Positions 51,776 through 60,705 of a stretch of DNA of 64,000 bases are shown piece after piece. The stretch covers positions 1,550,001 to 1,614,000 of the forward strand of contig CAVYJW010000003.1 of the NCBI GenBank assembly GCA_963768945.1. The letters are read 5' to 3'. A program made the position numbers and the translations under genes. Source of the stretch: RYN-230 sp963768945. GTDB lineage: Bacteria > Actinomycetota > Actinomycetes > Streptosporangiales > Streptosporangiaceae. Positions within the stretch are counted from its first letter, which is position 1. The number at the start of each line of letters is the position of its first letter. The notes beneath the pieces were generated by a model that was given only the letters and a program-made list of their open reading frames with translations, did not search any database and was not told the DNA's origin.

Positions 51776-52618
51776 TCACGCCACCCGGGTCACCTCGACG
51801 GTCACGTCCATCGCCACGCTCGGGGCACCGTGATAAATACCTTTCAGCGGGGGCACGTCGGCGTAGTCCCGGCCCCGGGCGACGACCACGTGACCCTCAC
51901 CGACCGAGGCCTGGTTCGTCGGGTCCGCCGCCACCCAGTCACCGGCCCAGTACTCGACCCAGGCGTGGCTCTGCCCGGCGACGGCCTGGCCGATCCCCGC
52001 CTCCGGCCGCGGGTGCAGGTACCCGGACACGTACCGGGCGGGCAGGCCCGTCTCACGCAGCAGGGCGACGGTCAGGTGGGCGATGTCCTGGCAGACACCC
52101 TGGCCCTTATCCCAGGCCTCCTGGGCACTCGTCTGCACCTCGGTCGCCCCCGGCACATACGCCACCCGCTCCCGCACCCAGGCCGCGATGGCCGAGGCCG
52201 TCTCCAGCGGGTCAGCGCCCCGGGTCCGCTCCCGGGCCGCCGCGGCCAGCGCGGTGTCCACGGTGGTCCTGGGGGTGGCGGCGAGGTACTCGGCGCCGAT
52301 TCCGGTGTCCGCCTGGGCCCGTAGCTCGACCCAGGCCAGCTGGTCGGGGGGAGCGGGAGCCGGGCTGGTCTCGACCACCGCGTGCGACCGGACGGTGAGC
52401 TCGTGATGCGGGGCCTGGATGTCGAACGAGCTGACCACCGTGCCCCAGTAGTCCTGATACGACCAGACCTGCGTGCCATTCCCCACGGACACCCGGGTCT
52501 GCAGCGCGGTCTGGCTCGGCAGGGTGAGCGGGGTCATCCGCGCCTCGTTGTAGGAGGCGCGGGCGGCGCCCTGGTAGTGCATCCGGGTCTCGTGAACGAT
52601 CTCCAGCAGCCAGCCCAC
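51776..52618 (-). CDS. Transglutaminase-like family protein
   Basis: 280 residues. The N-terminal beta-rich domain (WLLEIVHETRMHYQGAARASYNEARMTPLT) is typical of bacterial transglutaminase-like proteins. The catalytic triad is visible: Cys in DKGQGVCQDIAHLTVALLRETGLPARYVSGYL, His in GQSHAWVEYW, and Asp in WVAADPTNQA. It is the third gene of a trio with the alpha-E and ATP-grasp proteins (3-base gap), a combination predicted to make or break amide bonds in a peptide modification pathway. Confidence 0.9.
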   Translation of the reverse strand: MGWLLEIVHETRMHYQGAARASYNEARMTPLTLPSQTALQTRVSVGNGTQVWSYQDYWGTVVSSFDIQAPHHELTVRSHAVVETSPAPAPPDQLAWVELRAQADTGIGAEYLAATPRTTVDTALAAAARERTRGADPLETASAIAAWVRERVAYVPGATEVQTSAQEAWDKGQGVCQDIAHLTVALLRETGLPARYVSGYLHPRPEAGIGQAVAGQSHAWVEYWAGDWVAADPTNQASVGEGHVVVARGRDYADVPPLKGIYHGAPSVAMDVTVEVTRVA

Positions 52619-52621
52619 CGA

Positions 52622-53566
52622 TCAGCACTCCTGAGCCCAGACCACGGGCTGCTCGTAGATGAAATAGCGGCCGGTAATCGCCTCGCTGGCCTCGCGGCAG
52701 GTGCGCTGCAGCGTGGTGAGCATGTCCGGCAGCAGGCCCGCGAGCTGCTGGGGATCCGCGTATTCCAGCCGGGTGCGCAGCTGCCCGATCGACCGCCGCG
52801 CCGGGTCGGTGAGGGCGCCGCCGGCGCCGGGGTCGAGCGCCGCGAGCGCCTCCTCCGCGGTGGCCAGCGCGTGCACCACCGACCGGGGGAACAGCCGGTC
52901 CATCAGCAGGAACTCGACGACCTGCTGCGGGTCGCCGTCCCAGGTCCGGGTGCGGATGAACGACTCGTAGGCACCGCAGGAGCGGAGCAGCATCGGCCAG
53001 CCGACCTCGTACGGCGTGGCCGGCATGCGGGCCAGCAGCAGCCGGGCGGTCATGTCGACCCGTTCCAGGCTGCGGCCCAGCACCAGGAATCGCCAGGCCT
53101 CGTCGTGGCTCATCGTCGACTCGGTGAGGCCGAAGAACAGGGCGGACCGCTCCCGGATGAACTCCAGGTAGACGTGCGGCCCGAGCCGGTCCGCGGACTT
53201 GCGGCGCGACGCCAGCCCGTGGCTGGTGACGTTGAGGCACTCCCACATCTCGCTGGAGATCACCTCCCGGACGCTGCGCGCGCCGCGCCGCGCCGCCAGC
53301 ACCGCCCCGGCGATCGCGCTCGGGTTGTCCCGGTCGTAGGCCGACTGGTACAGCGTCATCCCGATGTCCAGCTGGGCGCCCTCCGCGGCCGGGAGGCCGA
53401 GCACCGCGAGCAGGGCCCGGCAGTCGGCCTCCTGGTTCGCGTGCGGCTCCTCGAGCATCCGGTGCACGTACACGTCAACCATCCGGGCGGTGTCGTCCGC
53501 GCGCTCGACGTACCTGCCTGTCCAGAACAGGGTCTCGGCGATCCGGCTGAGCAGCCCGGTGGTCAC
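52622..53566 (-). CDS. Alpha-E domain protein
   Basis: 314 residues, mostly helical. It opens LLSRIAETLFWTGRYVERADDTARMVDVYVHRML, the hallmark of the alpha-E domain (COG2307), with glutamates in RYVERADD. A later segment, FFGLTESTMSHDEAWRFLVLGRSLERVDMTARLLLAR, repeats the pattern. It works with a circularly permuted ATP-grasp enzyme, whose gene overlaps it by four bases (GTGA). Biochemical role unproven. Confidence 0.9.
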   Translation of the reverse strand: MTTGLLSRIAETLFWTGRYVERADDTARMVDVYVHRMLEEPHANQEADCRALLAVLGLPAAEGAQLDIGMTLYQSAYDRDNPSAIAGAVLAARRGARSVREVISSEMWECLNVTSHGLASRRKSADRLGPHVYLEFIRERSALFFGLTESTMSHDEAWRFLVLGRSLERVDMTARLLLARMPATPYEVGWPMLLRSCGAYESFIRTRTWDGDPQQVVEFLLMDRLFPRSVVHALATAEEALAALDPGAGGALTDPARRSIGQLRTRLEYADPQQLAGLLPDMLTTLQRTCREASEAITGRYFIYEQPVVWAQEC

Positions 53567-55161
53567 TGCTGGTCTTCCATGGGCGGCCCGCTCTGCCTGC
53601 TGACCTGCGCGTCGCGCGGAAGCGGGGGAGGAGTCATCACCCCCGGGCCGGGCTGGGCGGCCGCGGCCGGGGCGCCCTGGCCCGCGGCCGGGACGGCGGA
53701 TTCCCCGCCGCCGGGGGATTCCGGCCCGCCGGGCGGGACGAGCACCCAGGTGTCCTTGGACCCGCCGCCGCGGCTCGAGTTGACCACCAGCTCGCCTTCG
53801 GGCAGCGCGACCCGGGTCAGCCCGCCGGGCAGCAGCCAGACGTCGGTCCCGTCGTTGACCGCGAACGGCCGCAGGTCGATGTGGCGGGGTGCCAGGGTCT
53901 CCCCGATGAGCACCGGCGAGGTGGACAGCGCCACCGGCTGCTGCGCGATCCAGTTTCGCGGCCGGGCGCTGACCTGCGCGCGGAGCCTGCCGAGGGTGGC
54001 CTCGTCCGCCCGCGGGCCGATGACGATCCCGCTCCCGCCGGCCCCGTCCACCGGCTTGAGGACCAGCTGGTCGAGGTTCCCGAGCACCCAGTGCAGCACC
54101 TCCGGGTCGTCGAGCCGGTAGGACTCAACGTTCTCCAGCAGGGGTTCCTCCCTCAGGTAGTAGCGGATCAGGTCGGGGACCCAGGTGTAGAGCAGCTTGT
54201 CGTCGGCGACCCCGTTGCCGACCGCGTTCGCGATGGTCACGTTTCCGGCCCGGGCGGCGTTCACGATGCCGGGGCAGCCGATCACCGAGTCGGGGCGGAA
54301 CTGCAGCGGGTCCAGGAAGTCGTCGTCCACCCGGCGGTAGATGACGTCAACCGGGCGCAGCCCCTGGGTGGTGTGCACGTACACGCGGTTGCCCGCGCAG
54401 GTCAGGTCGCCGCCCTCGACCAGTTCCACGCCCATCAGGCGGGCCAGCAGGGCATGCTCGAAGTAGGCGGCGTTCGCGGTGCCCGGGGTGAGCACCACCA
54501 CGACCGGGTCGGGGGTGCCCGCGGGAGCCGCCGCGCCCAGCGCGGCCAGCAGCTCGGCGGGGTAGCCGTACACCGGGTGCACGTGCTGCTCAGAGAACAG
54601 CGCGGGGAAGGTCCGGGTCATCGCGAGCCGGTTCTCGATGACGTAGCTGACCCCGGACGGGATGCGGACGTTGTCCTCCAGCACCCGCACCTTCCCGGCC
54701 CCGTCCCGGACCAGGTCGATGCCGGCCACGTGGACCCGGACCCCGTTCGGCGGGTTCAGCCCGGCCACCTCGCGGTGGAAGCGGGCGGACGTGCAGACCA
54801 CCCGCCAGGGCAGCACCCCGTCGGCGAACGCGTGCCGGGGCCCGTAGACGTCGGCGAGGAAGGCCTCGAGCGCGAGGACCCGCTGCTTGACCCCGCGCGC
54901 GATCAGGTCCCACTCCACGGCATCGATCACCCGCGGGATGAGGTCCAGCGGGAAGGGCCGTTCCTCGCCCGCGTAGTCGTAGGTGACCCCGCGGTCGGTG
55001 AACATCCTGGCCAGCTGGTCGGACCGGAAGCGCAGCTCCCCGGGATCCAGCGGCTGCAGCGCGGCGAGCAGTCCGGCGTACGGCGCCCGCGGCCGGCCCG
55101 GCTGTTCGAACATCTCATCCCAGGCCCCGGCTAGCTGGTATGAGTCGAAAATGTCCGCCAC
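53563..55161 (-). CDS. Circularly permuted ATP-grasp type 2 protein
   Basis: 532 residues of COG2308 type. Characteristic segments are FPLDLIPRVIDAVEWDLIARGVKQRVLALEAFLADVYG, GIDLVRDGAGKVRVLEDNVRIPSGVSYVIENR, VEGGDLTCAGNRVYVHTTQGLRPVDVIYRRVDDDFLDPL, and NLDQLVLKPVDGAGGSGIVIGP with the ATP-grasp Lys and glycine loop. The tail after about residue 480 is Pro/Gly-rich. First gene of the leftward ATP-grasp / alpha-E / transglutaminase operon. Predicted peptide or amino acid ligase; substrate unknown. Confidence 0.9.
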   Translation of the reverse strand: MADIFDSYQLAGAWDEMFEQPGRPRAPYAGLLAALQPLDPGELRFRSDQLARMFTDRGVTYDYAGEERPFPLDLIPRVIDAVEWDLIARGVKQRVLALEAFLADVYGPRHAFADGVLPWRVVCTSARFHREVAGLNPPNGVRVHVAGIDLVRDGAGKVRVLEDNVRIPSGVSYVIENRLAMTRTFPALFSEQHVHPVYGYPAELLAALGAAAPAGTPDPVVVVLTPGTANAAYFEHALLARLMGVELVEGGDLTCAGNRVYVHTTQGLRPVDVIYRRVDDDFLDPLQFRPDSVIGCPGIVNAARAGNVTIANAVGNGVADDKLLYTWVPDLIRYYLREEPLLENVESYRLDDPEVLHWVLGNLDQLVLKPVDGAGGSGIVIGPRADEATLGRLRAQVSARPRNWIAQQPVALSTSPVLIGETLAPRHIDLRPFAVNDGTDVWLLPGGLTRVALPEGELVVNSSRGGGSKDTWVLVPPGGPESPGGGESAVPAAGQGAPAAAAQPGPGVMTPPPLPRDAQVSRQSGPPMEDQQ

Positions 55162-55402
55162 GTGCGCAGCGTAAGCGGGATGTGTTCCGCCGTCATTACC
55201 GCCGATGACGAATACGTTTCGGCTGCGTTTCGCCGCCGCCGGCTGGCCGGCCGCCGCCCGTCGGCTGGCCGCCTCCGGGGGCAGAACGAGTCGCTCCAGA
55301 AGATTCCTCAGGGAAGCCGGGTAGAACGCGCCCGGCTTCCTGGCGCAGACTGGGTTCGTGTCCTGCCAGGCTGATGCCGGCGTGAACTGAGGAGGGCCTG
55401 CC

Positions 55403-55945
55403 GTGCTCTACGTCTTCGGCTTCGAGCGGACTGCTGTCGTGCTGAGCGACCTCTACTTCGTGGACCCCAACCCGCGCAAGGGCCAGGAAGGCCCGGAGCA
55501 CGGCGTCCGCCTCGAGATCCGGAAGATCACCGCCGGCCCGCTGAAGGGCTCGATCTACTCGGCGCAGCCCATCGAGATCGGCGACCTGATCTGGCGCGTC
55601 GACCTCCTCGAATCGGTGGACGGCCCGCCGGGCAGCTTCGACCGGACGCACCACCACCCCGGTGTCTCCAGAGGCCTGGAACCCGGTAAGAGGGTGTTCG
55701 ACCGGGGACTGTCGGCCGCGCCCGTCGAGTGGGTCGGGAGCCAGCTGGCTGACCTTGCGGGAATCCTGCAGCGGGCGGGCGTGGGCGGCGATCCGGCCGA
55801 CGGGGACGACGCGCAGAGCCTGCGCGACTGCCTCCCCGAGGTCCTCGAGGCGCTGGGCCGGCTCATCGACCGGGTCCAGGCCGGCGAGCTCGGCCGGCCT
55901 CCCGCCGGCGGCCCTCTGGTCAGCGCCCGCGCCGGCTGGCTGTAG
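55403..55945 (+). CDS. Hypothetical protein of 180 residues
   Basis: Not recognised. The start GTG 55403 has GAGGAGGG about 6 bases upstream, and codon usage is normal. The N-terminal half is beta-rich (MLYVFGFERTAVVLSDLYFVDPNPRKGQEGPEHGVRLEIRKI; SAQPIEIGDLIWRVDLLE) with an SFDRTHHHPGV histidine cluster. The C-terminal half is helical (LADLAGILQRAG; LRDCLPEVLEALGRLIDRVQ). It ends GWL-stop inside a three-copy hairpin repeat. Divergent from the ATP-grasp operon. Confidence 0.65.
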   Translation: MLYVFGFERTAVVLSDLYFVDPNPRKGQEGPEHGVRLEIRKITAGPLKGSIYSAQPIEIGDLIWRVDLLESVDGPPGSFDRTHHHPGVSRGLEPGKRVFDRGLSAAPVEWVGSQLADLAGILQRAGVGGDPADGDDAQSLRDCLPEVLEALGRLIDRVQAGELGRPPAGGPLVSARAGWL

Positions 55946-56026
55946 CCAGGGCTGCTCCTGCGTCGGCTGGCTGTAGCCAGGGCTGCTCCTGCGTCGGCTG
56001 GCTGTAGCCAGAGGCTGCTCCTGCGC
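55934..56026. repeat. 31-bp tandem repeat, three copies, each with a hairpin
   Basis: Copies start at 55934, 55965 and 55996. Each holds CTGGCT-GT-AGCCAG, a 6-bp stem, followed by GCTGCTCCTGCG. The first copy encodes the last three residues and stop of the preceding gene. As RNA this gives three hairpins in a row, a plausible terminator array. Confidence 0.85.
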
Positions 56027-56123
56027 CCCGGCCATGATCCTGGGCCATTTCCCGCCGTTGTTATTTCGCGCTAAGTGCCGCAGCATCATTTACGCCCCGC
56101 GCCCGCGACCGCACACTGGAGGC

Positions 56124-57524
56124 GTGCATGACTTCGATCTGCTGGTCATCGGGTCCGGGCCGGGCGGGCAGAAAGCCGCCATCGCCGCCGCGAAGCTGGA
56201 ACGCCGGGTGGCCATCGTCGAGCGGCCGGACATGCTCGGCGGGGTCTGCGTCAACACCGGCACGATCCCGTCCAAGACCATGCGTGAGGCCGTGCTGTAC
56301 CTGACCGGCCTCGACCAGCGCGAGATGTACGGCCAGAGCTACCGGGTCAAGGATGAGATCACGATCGCGGACCTGGCCAACCGGACGCGGCACGTGGTCA
56401 CCCGCGAGAACGACGTGGTGCGCAGCCAGCTGACCCGCAACCGGGTCACGGTGCTCAGCGGGACCGCGTCCTTCCTCGGCCCGCACGAGGTCGAGATCGA
56501 TGACGGCGCGGGCCGGGCGCGGAAGGTCACCGCCGATGCGGTGGTCATCGCGACCGGCACCAGGCCCGCCCGCCCGTCCAGCGTCGAGTTCGACGAGAAG
56601 ACGATCATCGACTCCGACGGCATCCAGCACCTCCAGCAGGTCCCGCGGACCTTGGTGGTGGCCGGCGCCGGCGTGATCGGCATCGAGTACGTGTCGATGT
56701 TCGCCGCCCTGGGCTGCAAGGTGACCGTGGTCGAGCAGCGGGACCGGATGCTGGAGTTCTGTGACCTCGAAGTGGTCGAGGCGCTCAAATTCCACCTGCG
56801 CGACCTGGCCGTGACGTTCCGCTTCGGCGAGATCGTCGACTCGGTGGAGGCCAGGGGCGACGGCGCGATCGCCACGCTGCGCAGCGGGAAGCGGATCCCG
56901 GCCGACACCGTGATGTACTCGGCGGGCCGCCAGGGCGTGACCGACGAGCTGAACCTGCCCGCGGCGGGGCTGGAGGCCGACACCCGCGGCCGGATCAAGG
57001 TCGACGAGTTCTACCGTACCGAGGTGCCGCACATCTACGCGGTCGGTGACGTGATCGGCTTCCCGGCCCTGGCCGCGACCTCGATGGAGCAGGGCCGGCT
57101 GGCCGCGCATCACGCGATGGGCGAGCCGGTGCACGCCGCGCACCTGCTCCAGCCGATCGGCATCTACAGCATCCCGGAGATCAGCTTCATCGGCCGGACC
57201 GAGGACCAGCTCACCGCGGACTGCGTCCCGTTCGAGGTCGGCGTGTCCCGGTACCGCGAGCTGGCCCGCGGGCAGATCATCGGTGACTCCTACGGCGTGC
57301 TGAAGCTGCTCATCTCACCCGAGGACCGCACGCTGCTCGGGGTGCACGTGTTCGGTACCCAGGCCACCGAGCTGGTGCACATCGGCCAGGCGGTGATGGG
57401 CTGCGGCGGGACCGTGGACTACCTGGTGGACGCGGTGTTCAACTACCCCACCCTGGCCGAGTCCTACAAGGTCGCGGCGCTGGACGCCACCAACAAGATG
57501 CGCCAGGTCGCGCGCTTCGACTGA
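56124..57524 (+). CDS. sthA: Soluble pyridine nucleotide transhydrogenase
   Basis: About 466 residues of the flavoprotein disulfide reductase fold, transferring hydride between NADPH and NAD+. The FAD loop is DLLVIGSGPGGQKAAIAAAKL and the NAD loop LVVAGAGVIGIEYVSMFAALG. The second FAD motif is HIYAVGDVIGFPALAATSMEQGRLAA. The usual redox pair is reduced to VCVNTGTIPSK with Thr in place of the second Cys, the diagnostic SthA feature that excludes lipoamide or mycothione reductase. GTG 56124 is likely, though GGAGG is very close, so the start may be slightly upstream. Confidence 0.92.
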   Translation: MHDFDLLVIGSGPGGQKAAIAAAKLERRVAIVERPDMLGGVCVNTGTIPSKTMREAVLYLTGLDQREMYGQSYRVKDEITIADLANRTRHVVTRENDVVRSQLTRNRVTVLSGTASFLGPHEVEIDDGAGRARKVTADAVVIATGTRPARPSSVEFDEKTIIDSDGIQHLQQVPRTLVVAGAGVIGIEYVSMFAALGCKVTVVEQRDRMLEFCDLEVVEALKFHLRDLAVTFRFGEIVDSVEARGDGAIATLRSGKRIPADTVMYSAGRQGVTDELNLPAAGLEADTRGRIKVDEFYRTEVPHIYAVGDVIGFPALAATSMEQGRLAAHHAMGEPVHAAHLLQPIGIYSIPEISFIGRTEDQLTADCVPFEVGVSRYRELARGQIIGDSYGVLKLLISPEDRTLLGVHVFGTQATELVHIGQAVMGCGGTVDYLVDAVFNYPTLAESYKVAALDATNKMRQVARFD

Positions 57525-57617
57525 TCACCCGGCACTGGTTATCCGGCGGTGGTTATCCGGAACTGGGCGTTCGCCCCGCGAACATGGCCGCGTGTGCTCC
57601 CCGCATAGGATCGTGGA

Positions 57618-58412
57618 ATGCCTGAATCTGTTACCGCCGCCACCGCGGCGCAGCTGGATGACCCGTTCGCCGAGCTGAAGGGGCCGCTGGAGGGCACCGT
57701 CCGGATGCGGCTCGAGGTAGTGGATAACACCCGGCTCACCCCGCACATGCAGCGGCTGGTGCTGACCACGCCGGAGCTCGCGGATCTCACCTACCGGCCC
57801 GGCCAGGACGTGATGCTCCTGGTGGCGGTGGACGGCAACCGCCCGGTCCGCCGCCGGTACACGATCCGGGACCTGGACACCACCCGGCGGCTGCTCACCC
57901 TGGACATCGTGCGGCACGGGGACGGCCCGGGCGAGCGGTGGGTCCGGTCGGCCCAGCCCGGGGACACGATCGAGGGCATCGCTCCCCGCGGCAAGATCTT
58001 CGCGGCCGGCGAGGCGGACTGGCACCTGTTCGCGGCGGATGAGTCCGGGCTGGCGGCGGTCTTCGCGATGACCCGGTCGCTGCCGCCGGGCCGCCCCGCG
58101 ACCGCGTTGCTGGAGGTCCCCGAGCCCGCCGACGAGCAGCAGCCGAACCTCCCGGCCGGGACCAGCCTGAGCTGGCTGCCGCGCGATGGCCGGCCGGCCG
58201 GTGACCCGGCCGTCCTGGCCGCGGCGCTGCAGAAGGCCGAGCTTCCCCCCGGCACCGGCCACTTCTACCTGTTCGGCGAGGCCCGGGTGGTGCTGGCGCT
58301 GCGTGAGGTGCTCGCCGCCCGCGGCGTCCCCGGCGAGCAGGTCTCGGCCAAGGCCTACTGGGGCCGGGGCAAGGCCAACGCCCAGCACGGCGAGCCGGCC
58401 CGCGACAGCTGA
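57618..58412 (+). CDS. Siderophore-interacting protein (ferric reductase, FAD-binding)
   Basis: 264 residues. The FAD-binding domain shows RRRYTIRDLDTTRRLLTLDIVRHGDGPGERW (RxYT motif), followed by the NAD(P) half HLFAADESGLAAVFAMTRSLP and the characteristic C-terminal SAKAYWGRGKANAQHGE of SIP proteins. They reduce ferric-siderophores in the cytosol to free iron, using NAD(P)H or ferredoxin. ATG 57618 is chosen. Two GGTTATCCGG repeats precede the gene; I saw no clear iron box. Confidence 0.88.
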   Translation: MPESVTAATAAQLDDPFAELKGPLEGTVRMRLEVVDNTRLTPHMQRLVLTTPELADLTYRPGQDVMLLVAVDGNRPVRRRYTIRDLDTTRRLLTLDIVRHGDGPGERWVRSAQPGDTIEGIAPRGKIFAAGEADWHLFAADESGLAAVFAMTRSLPPGRPATALLEVPEPADEQQPNLPAGTSLSWLPRDGRPAGDPAVLAAALQKAELPPGTGHFYLFGEARVVLALREVLAARGVPGEQVSAKAYWGRGKANAQHGEPARDS

Positions 58413-58550
58413 CCGCCGCGCACCTTCTCCGCCCGCCGCAACGAAAACCTCGCCCGGCCAGGCTCACCCGGCCCGGCCGCGTCATCCGGGTGCCGCGCGG
58501 AAAAATCTGGCGCCCGGGACTGGTCATGTCCCGCCGGGCCTTCGCGGGCC

Positions 58551-59400
58551 CTAGAACCGGGTCGCCGCCAGCCAGCGGCGCAGCAGGGCGGGGTCGCCGT
58601 GGACTCCGATCGCCGGGTCGTCCGGCGGGAACCGCTCGACCAGCACCAGCAGCAGGTCCGACGCGCCGCCACGCAGCGCGAGGGTGGCCTTCTCGTGGGC
58701 CCGGCGCACCGTGATCCCCTCCGGATCGTGGCTGACCACCCACTCGCCCGTGCCGTCCGGCACATCCGCCGCGTGCACGTGCAGTGACTCGCCGGCGGCG
58801 AGCCCGGCAGCCCGCGGGTCAGGTTCCCCGTCGGACCGTCCGGACATTACCGTCAGCCATTCGTCGATCCCGTCGGCCGCGACGTCCGCCGCGATGGCGG
58901 GCCGCTCTGCCCCGCCCGGCCGCTCCTGCCCGCGCGGCGGCCCGTTCACGGCCGCCCGCTCCTGCCCGTGCGGCGGCCCGTTCACGGCCGCCGCCGCGAG
59001 CTGTGCGTCCACGCCGTGCACCGTGGTCTCGTGGGTCATCCGCCGCGTCCAGAACCCGGCGGGCCGCTGCTCACCGAACGCCCAGACCTCGGCGTCCCCG
59101 GCCTGCCCGAGCACGGTGATCAGCCGGTCCGCGCCCGCGCGCAGCCAGCCAGCGTGCCCGGCCGGGTCGTCGGGGAGCCGCCCGTCGGGGACGTCTGCGG
59201 AACGCGACGGCCCGCGGCGACCTGGTGCTGACGATCTCGGCCGCCCAGCGCTGGGCCCGGCCGACATGGGTGGCAAGCTGCCGCAGCGTCCAGTCCGGGC
59301 AGGTCGGCACCGGCAGGGTCAGGTCTGCGCCGTCGACCAGCCCGGCCAGCGCCCCGGTGCTGGCGGTGATCTCCGCGTAGTAGCGCTCGGCGGTGAGCAC
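58551..59400 (-). CDS. Maleylpyruvate isomerase / DinB-like family protein, frameshifted near 59195
   Basis: About 280 residues once one extra base is removed. First frame: YYAEITASTGALAGLVDGADLTLPVPTCPDWTLRQLATHVGRAQRWAAEIVSTRSPRAVAF, with the first metal His in THVGRA. Second frame: LRAGADRLITVLGQAGDAEVWAF, FWTRRMTHETTVHGVDAQLAAA (second His), and a C-terminal SCP2-like strand set ending RRWLAATRF. A 36-bp tandem repeat (58921-58992) adds NGPPxGQER units. GTG 59400 is preferred to GTG 59451, which lies inside fmdB. Confidence 0.78.
58921..58992. repeat. 36-bp in-frame tandem repeat
   Basis: Two 36-base copies begin CGCTCCTGCCCG at 58921 and 58957 with one mismatch. They lengthen a loop between the helical and C-terminal parts of the DinB-like protein. 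Confidence 0.85.
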
Positions 59401-59416
59401 GCGGGACGGCCCGGTC

Positions 59417-59635
59417 TCAGCCGCAGCCGCAGGCGCCGCCGCAGCAGCCACCGCCGCCGCCTGCGGGGCGCGGCCCGGCCGCGCTGGCCCGTCCGCCGAC
59501 CGAGACAGTGGACAGCAGCTTCACGGTGTCGTCGTGCCCCTCGGGGCACAGGCACGGTTCGGACGCTTCGCTCATCGGCCGGGTCCGCTCGAACGTGGAT
59601 CCGCACGCCCGGCACCGGTACTCGTAACGTGGCAC
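59417..59635 (-). CDS. FmdB family zinc ribbon protein
   Basis: 72 residues opening MPRYEYRCRACGSTFERTRPMSEASEPCLCPEGH. The CxxC knuckle and a second Cys/His set form the zinc ribbon of the FmdB/CxxC regulatory family. The tail GGGGGCCGGACGCG is Gly/Cys-rich, as is common in the family, and may add metal ligands. GTG start. It precedes the DinB-like gene on the same strand by about 16 bases. Confidence 0.88.
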   Translation of the reverse strand: MPRYEYRCRACGSTFERTRPMSEASEPCLCPEGHDDTVKLLSTVSVGGRASAAGPRPAGGGGGCCGGACGCG

Positions 59636-59867
59636 AGAGGCAAGAGTACGCGTCCGGGTGGTTCCGGGCGAGGGCCCGGGGGCCGGAGCGCGCGCAGGCC
59701 CGGGCCAGGGGAGGCGGGGTCAACGACCGGCGCCGCGGACGCGGCGGATGTATGGTCAGCGGGGCCGTGATGGCGGGGCCCGGGGGAGGGCGCCAGCCGC
59801 GATGCCCGCGATGGCCAGGGCCGGACGCCGGGCCAGCAGGGTACAGACGGCAGGGGAGGAAACCGCG

Positions 59868-60680
59868 ATGCCCGTGATGAGGGAGTATCCGCCCGGCACG
59901 CCGTGCTGGGTGGACCTGTCCGCACGCGAGCCAGCCGCGGCCGTCGCCTTCTACAGCGGCCTGTTCGGCTGGGAGGCGCAGGCACCGCCGCGGGAGGCGG
60001 GGAGGCGTCGTACACCTTCTTCGCCCCGGCCGGCACGGCCCTGCGGAACTTCCCTGGCCGGGTGGTGGCCGGGCTGATGCCGGCCCGGACCCGGAGCGGC
60101 CCGCCGCCTGGAACACCTACATCAGCGTGACCGACATCGAGGCCACCGCCGCCCTGGTGATCGAGGCGGGCGGGCACGTGGTCGTCCCGCCGCTGGACGT
60201 GGACAGCCAGGGCCGGATGGCCATGTTCGCCGATGACCAGGAGGCGGTCTTCGCCGCCTGGCAGCCCGGCGACTTCCCCGGCTGCGGGCTGGTGAACGAG
60301 CCTGGCTGCTTCTGCTGGAGCGAGCTGGCCTGCCGGGACACCGGGGCGGCGGCCCGGTTCTACGGCTGCGTGTTCGGCTGGGAGGCCGAGACGAGCCAGA
60401 TGGGGCCGATGACCTACACCGAGTGGCGGCTCGGCGGCCGCGCGGTCGGCGGCATGGTGCACATGGACGAGGACTGGCCGGAGGGGGTCGCGCCGCGCTG
60501 GGTGGTGTACTTCGCGGTCGACCGACTGCGACGCGGCCGCGGCGCTGGCCGCCGACCTGGGCGGCCAGGTGGCGGTGCCGCCCGTGGACGCCCCGCCCGG
60601 GCGGCTCGCGGTGCATCGCCGACCCGCAGGGGGCCGCCTTCACCACCATCAAGCTGGTCACCGATCCCGCGAGCCACTAA
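59868..60680 (+). pseudogene. VOC (glyoxalase/bleomycin resistance fold) protein with four indels
   Basis: A two-domain VOC protein, about 270 residues when corrected. Half 1: GTPCWVDLSAREPAAAVAFYSGLFGWEAQ, SYTFFAPAGTALRNFPGRVVAGLMPA, NTYISVTDIEATAALVIEAGGHVVVPPLDV. Half 2: GCFCWSELACRDTGAAARFYGCVFGWEAE, VAPRWVVYFAVDDCDAAAALAADLGGQVAVPPVD, ADPQGAAFTTIKLVTDPASH. Shifts lie near 59997 (-1), 60090 (-1), 60530 (+1) and 60607 (+1). ATG 59868 follows AGGGGAGGA. Function within VOC unknown. Indels in homopolymer-like sites suggest read errors. Confidence 0.75.
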
Positions 60681-60705
60681 CTCCCGCGGTGATCCTCCGG
60701 GCGCC

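Noticed and set aside
55934..56026. Three-copy repeat considered as a mini-CRISPR or attachment site
   Set aside because: Copies are head to tail without spacers, and the unit contains a simple hairpin; terminator duplication is sufficient.
56034..56123. Upstream start for the transhydrogenase at ATG 56034
   Set aside because: The added 30 residues precede the FAD-binding strand that normally begins within the first few residues, and no ribosome-binding site is present.
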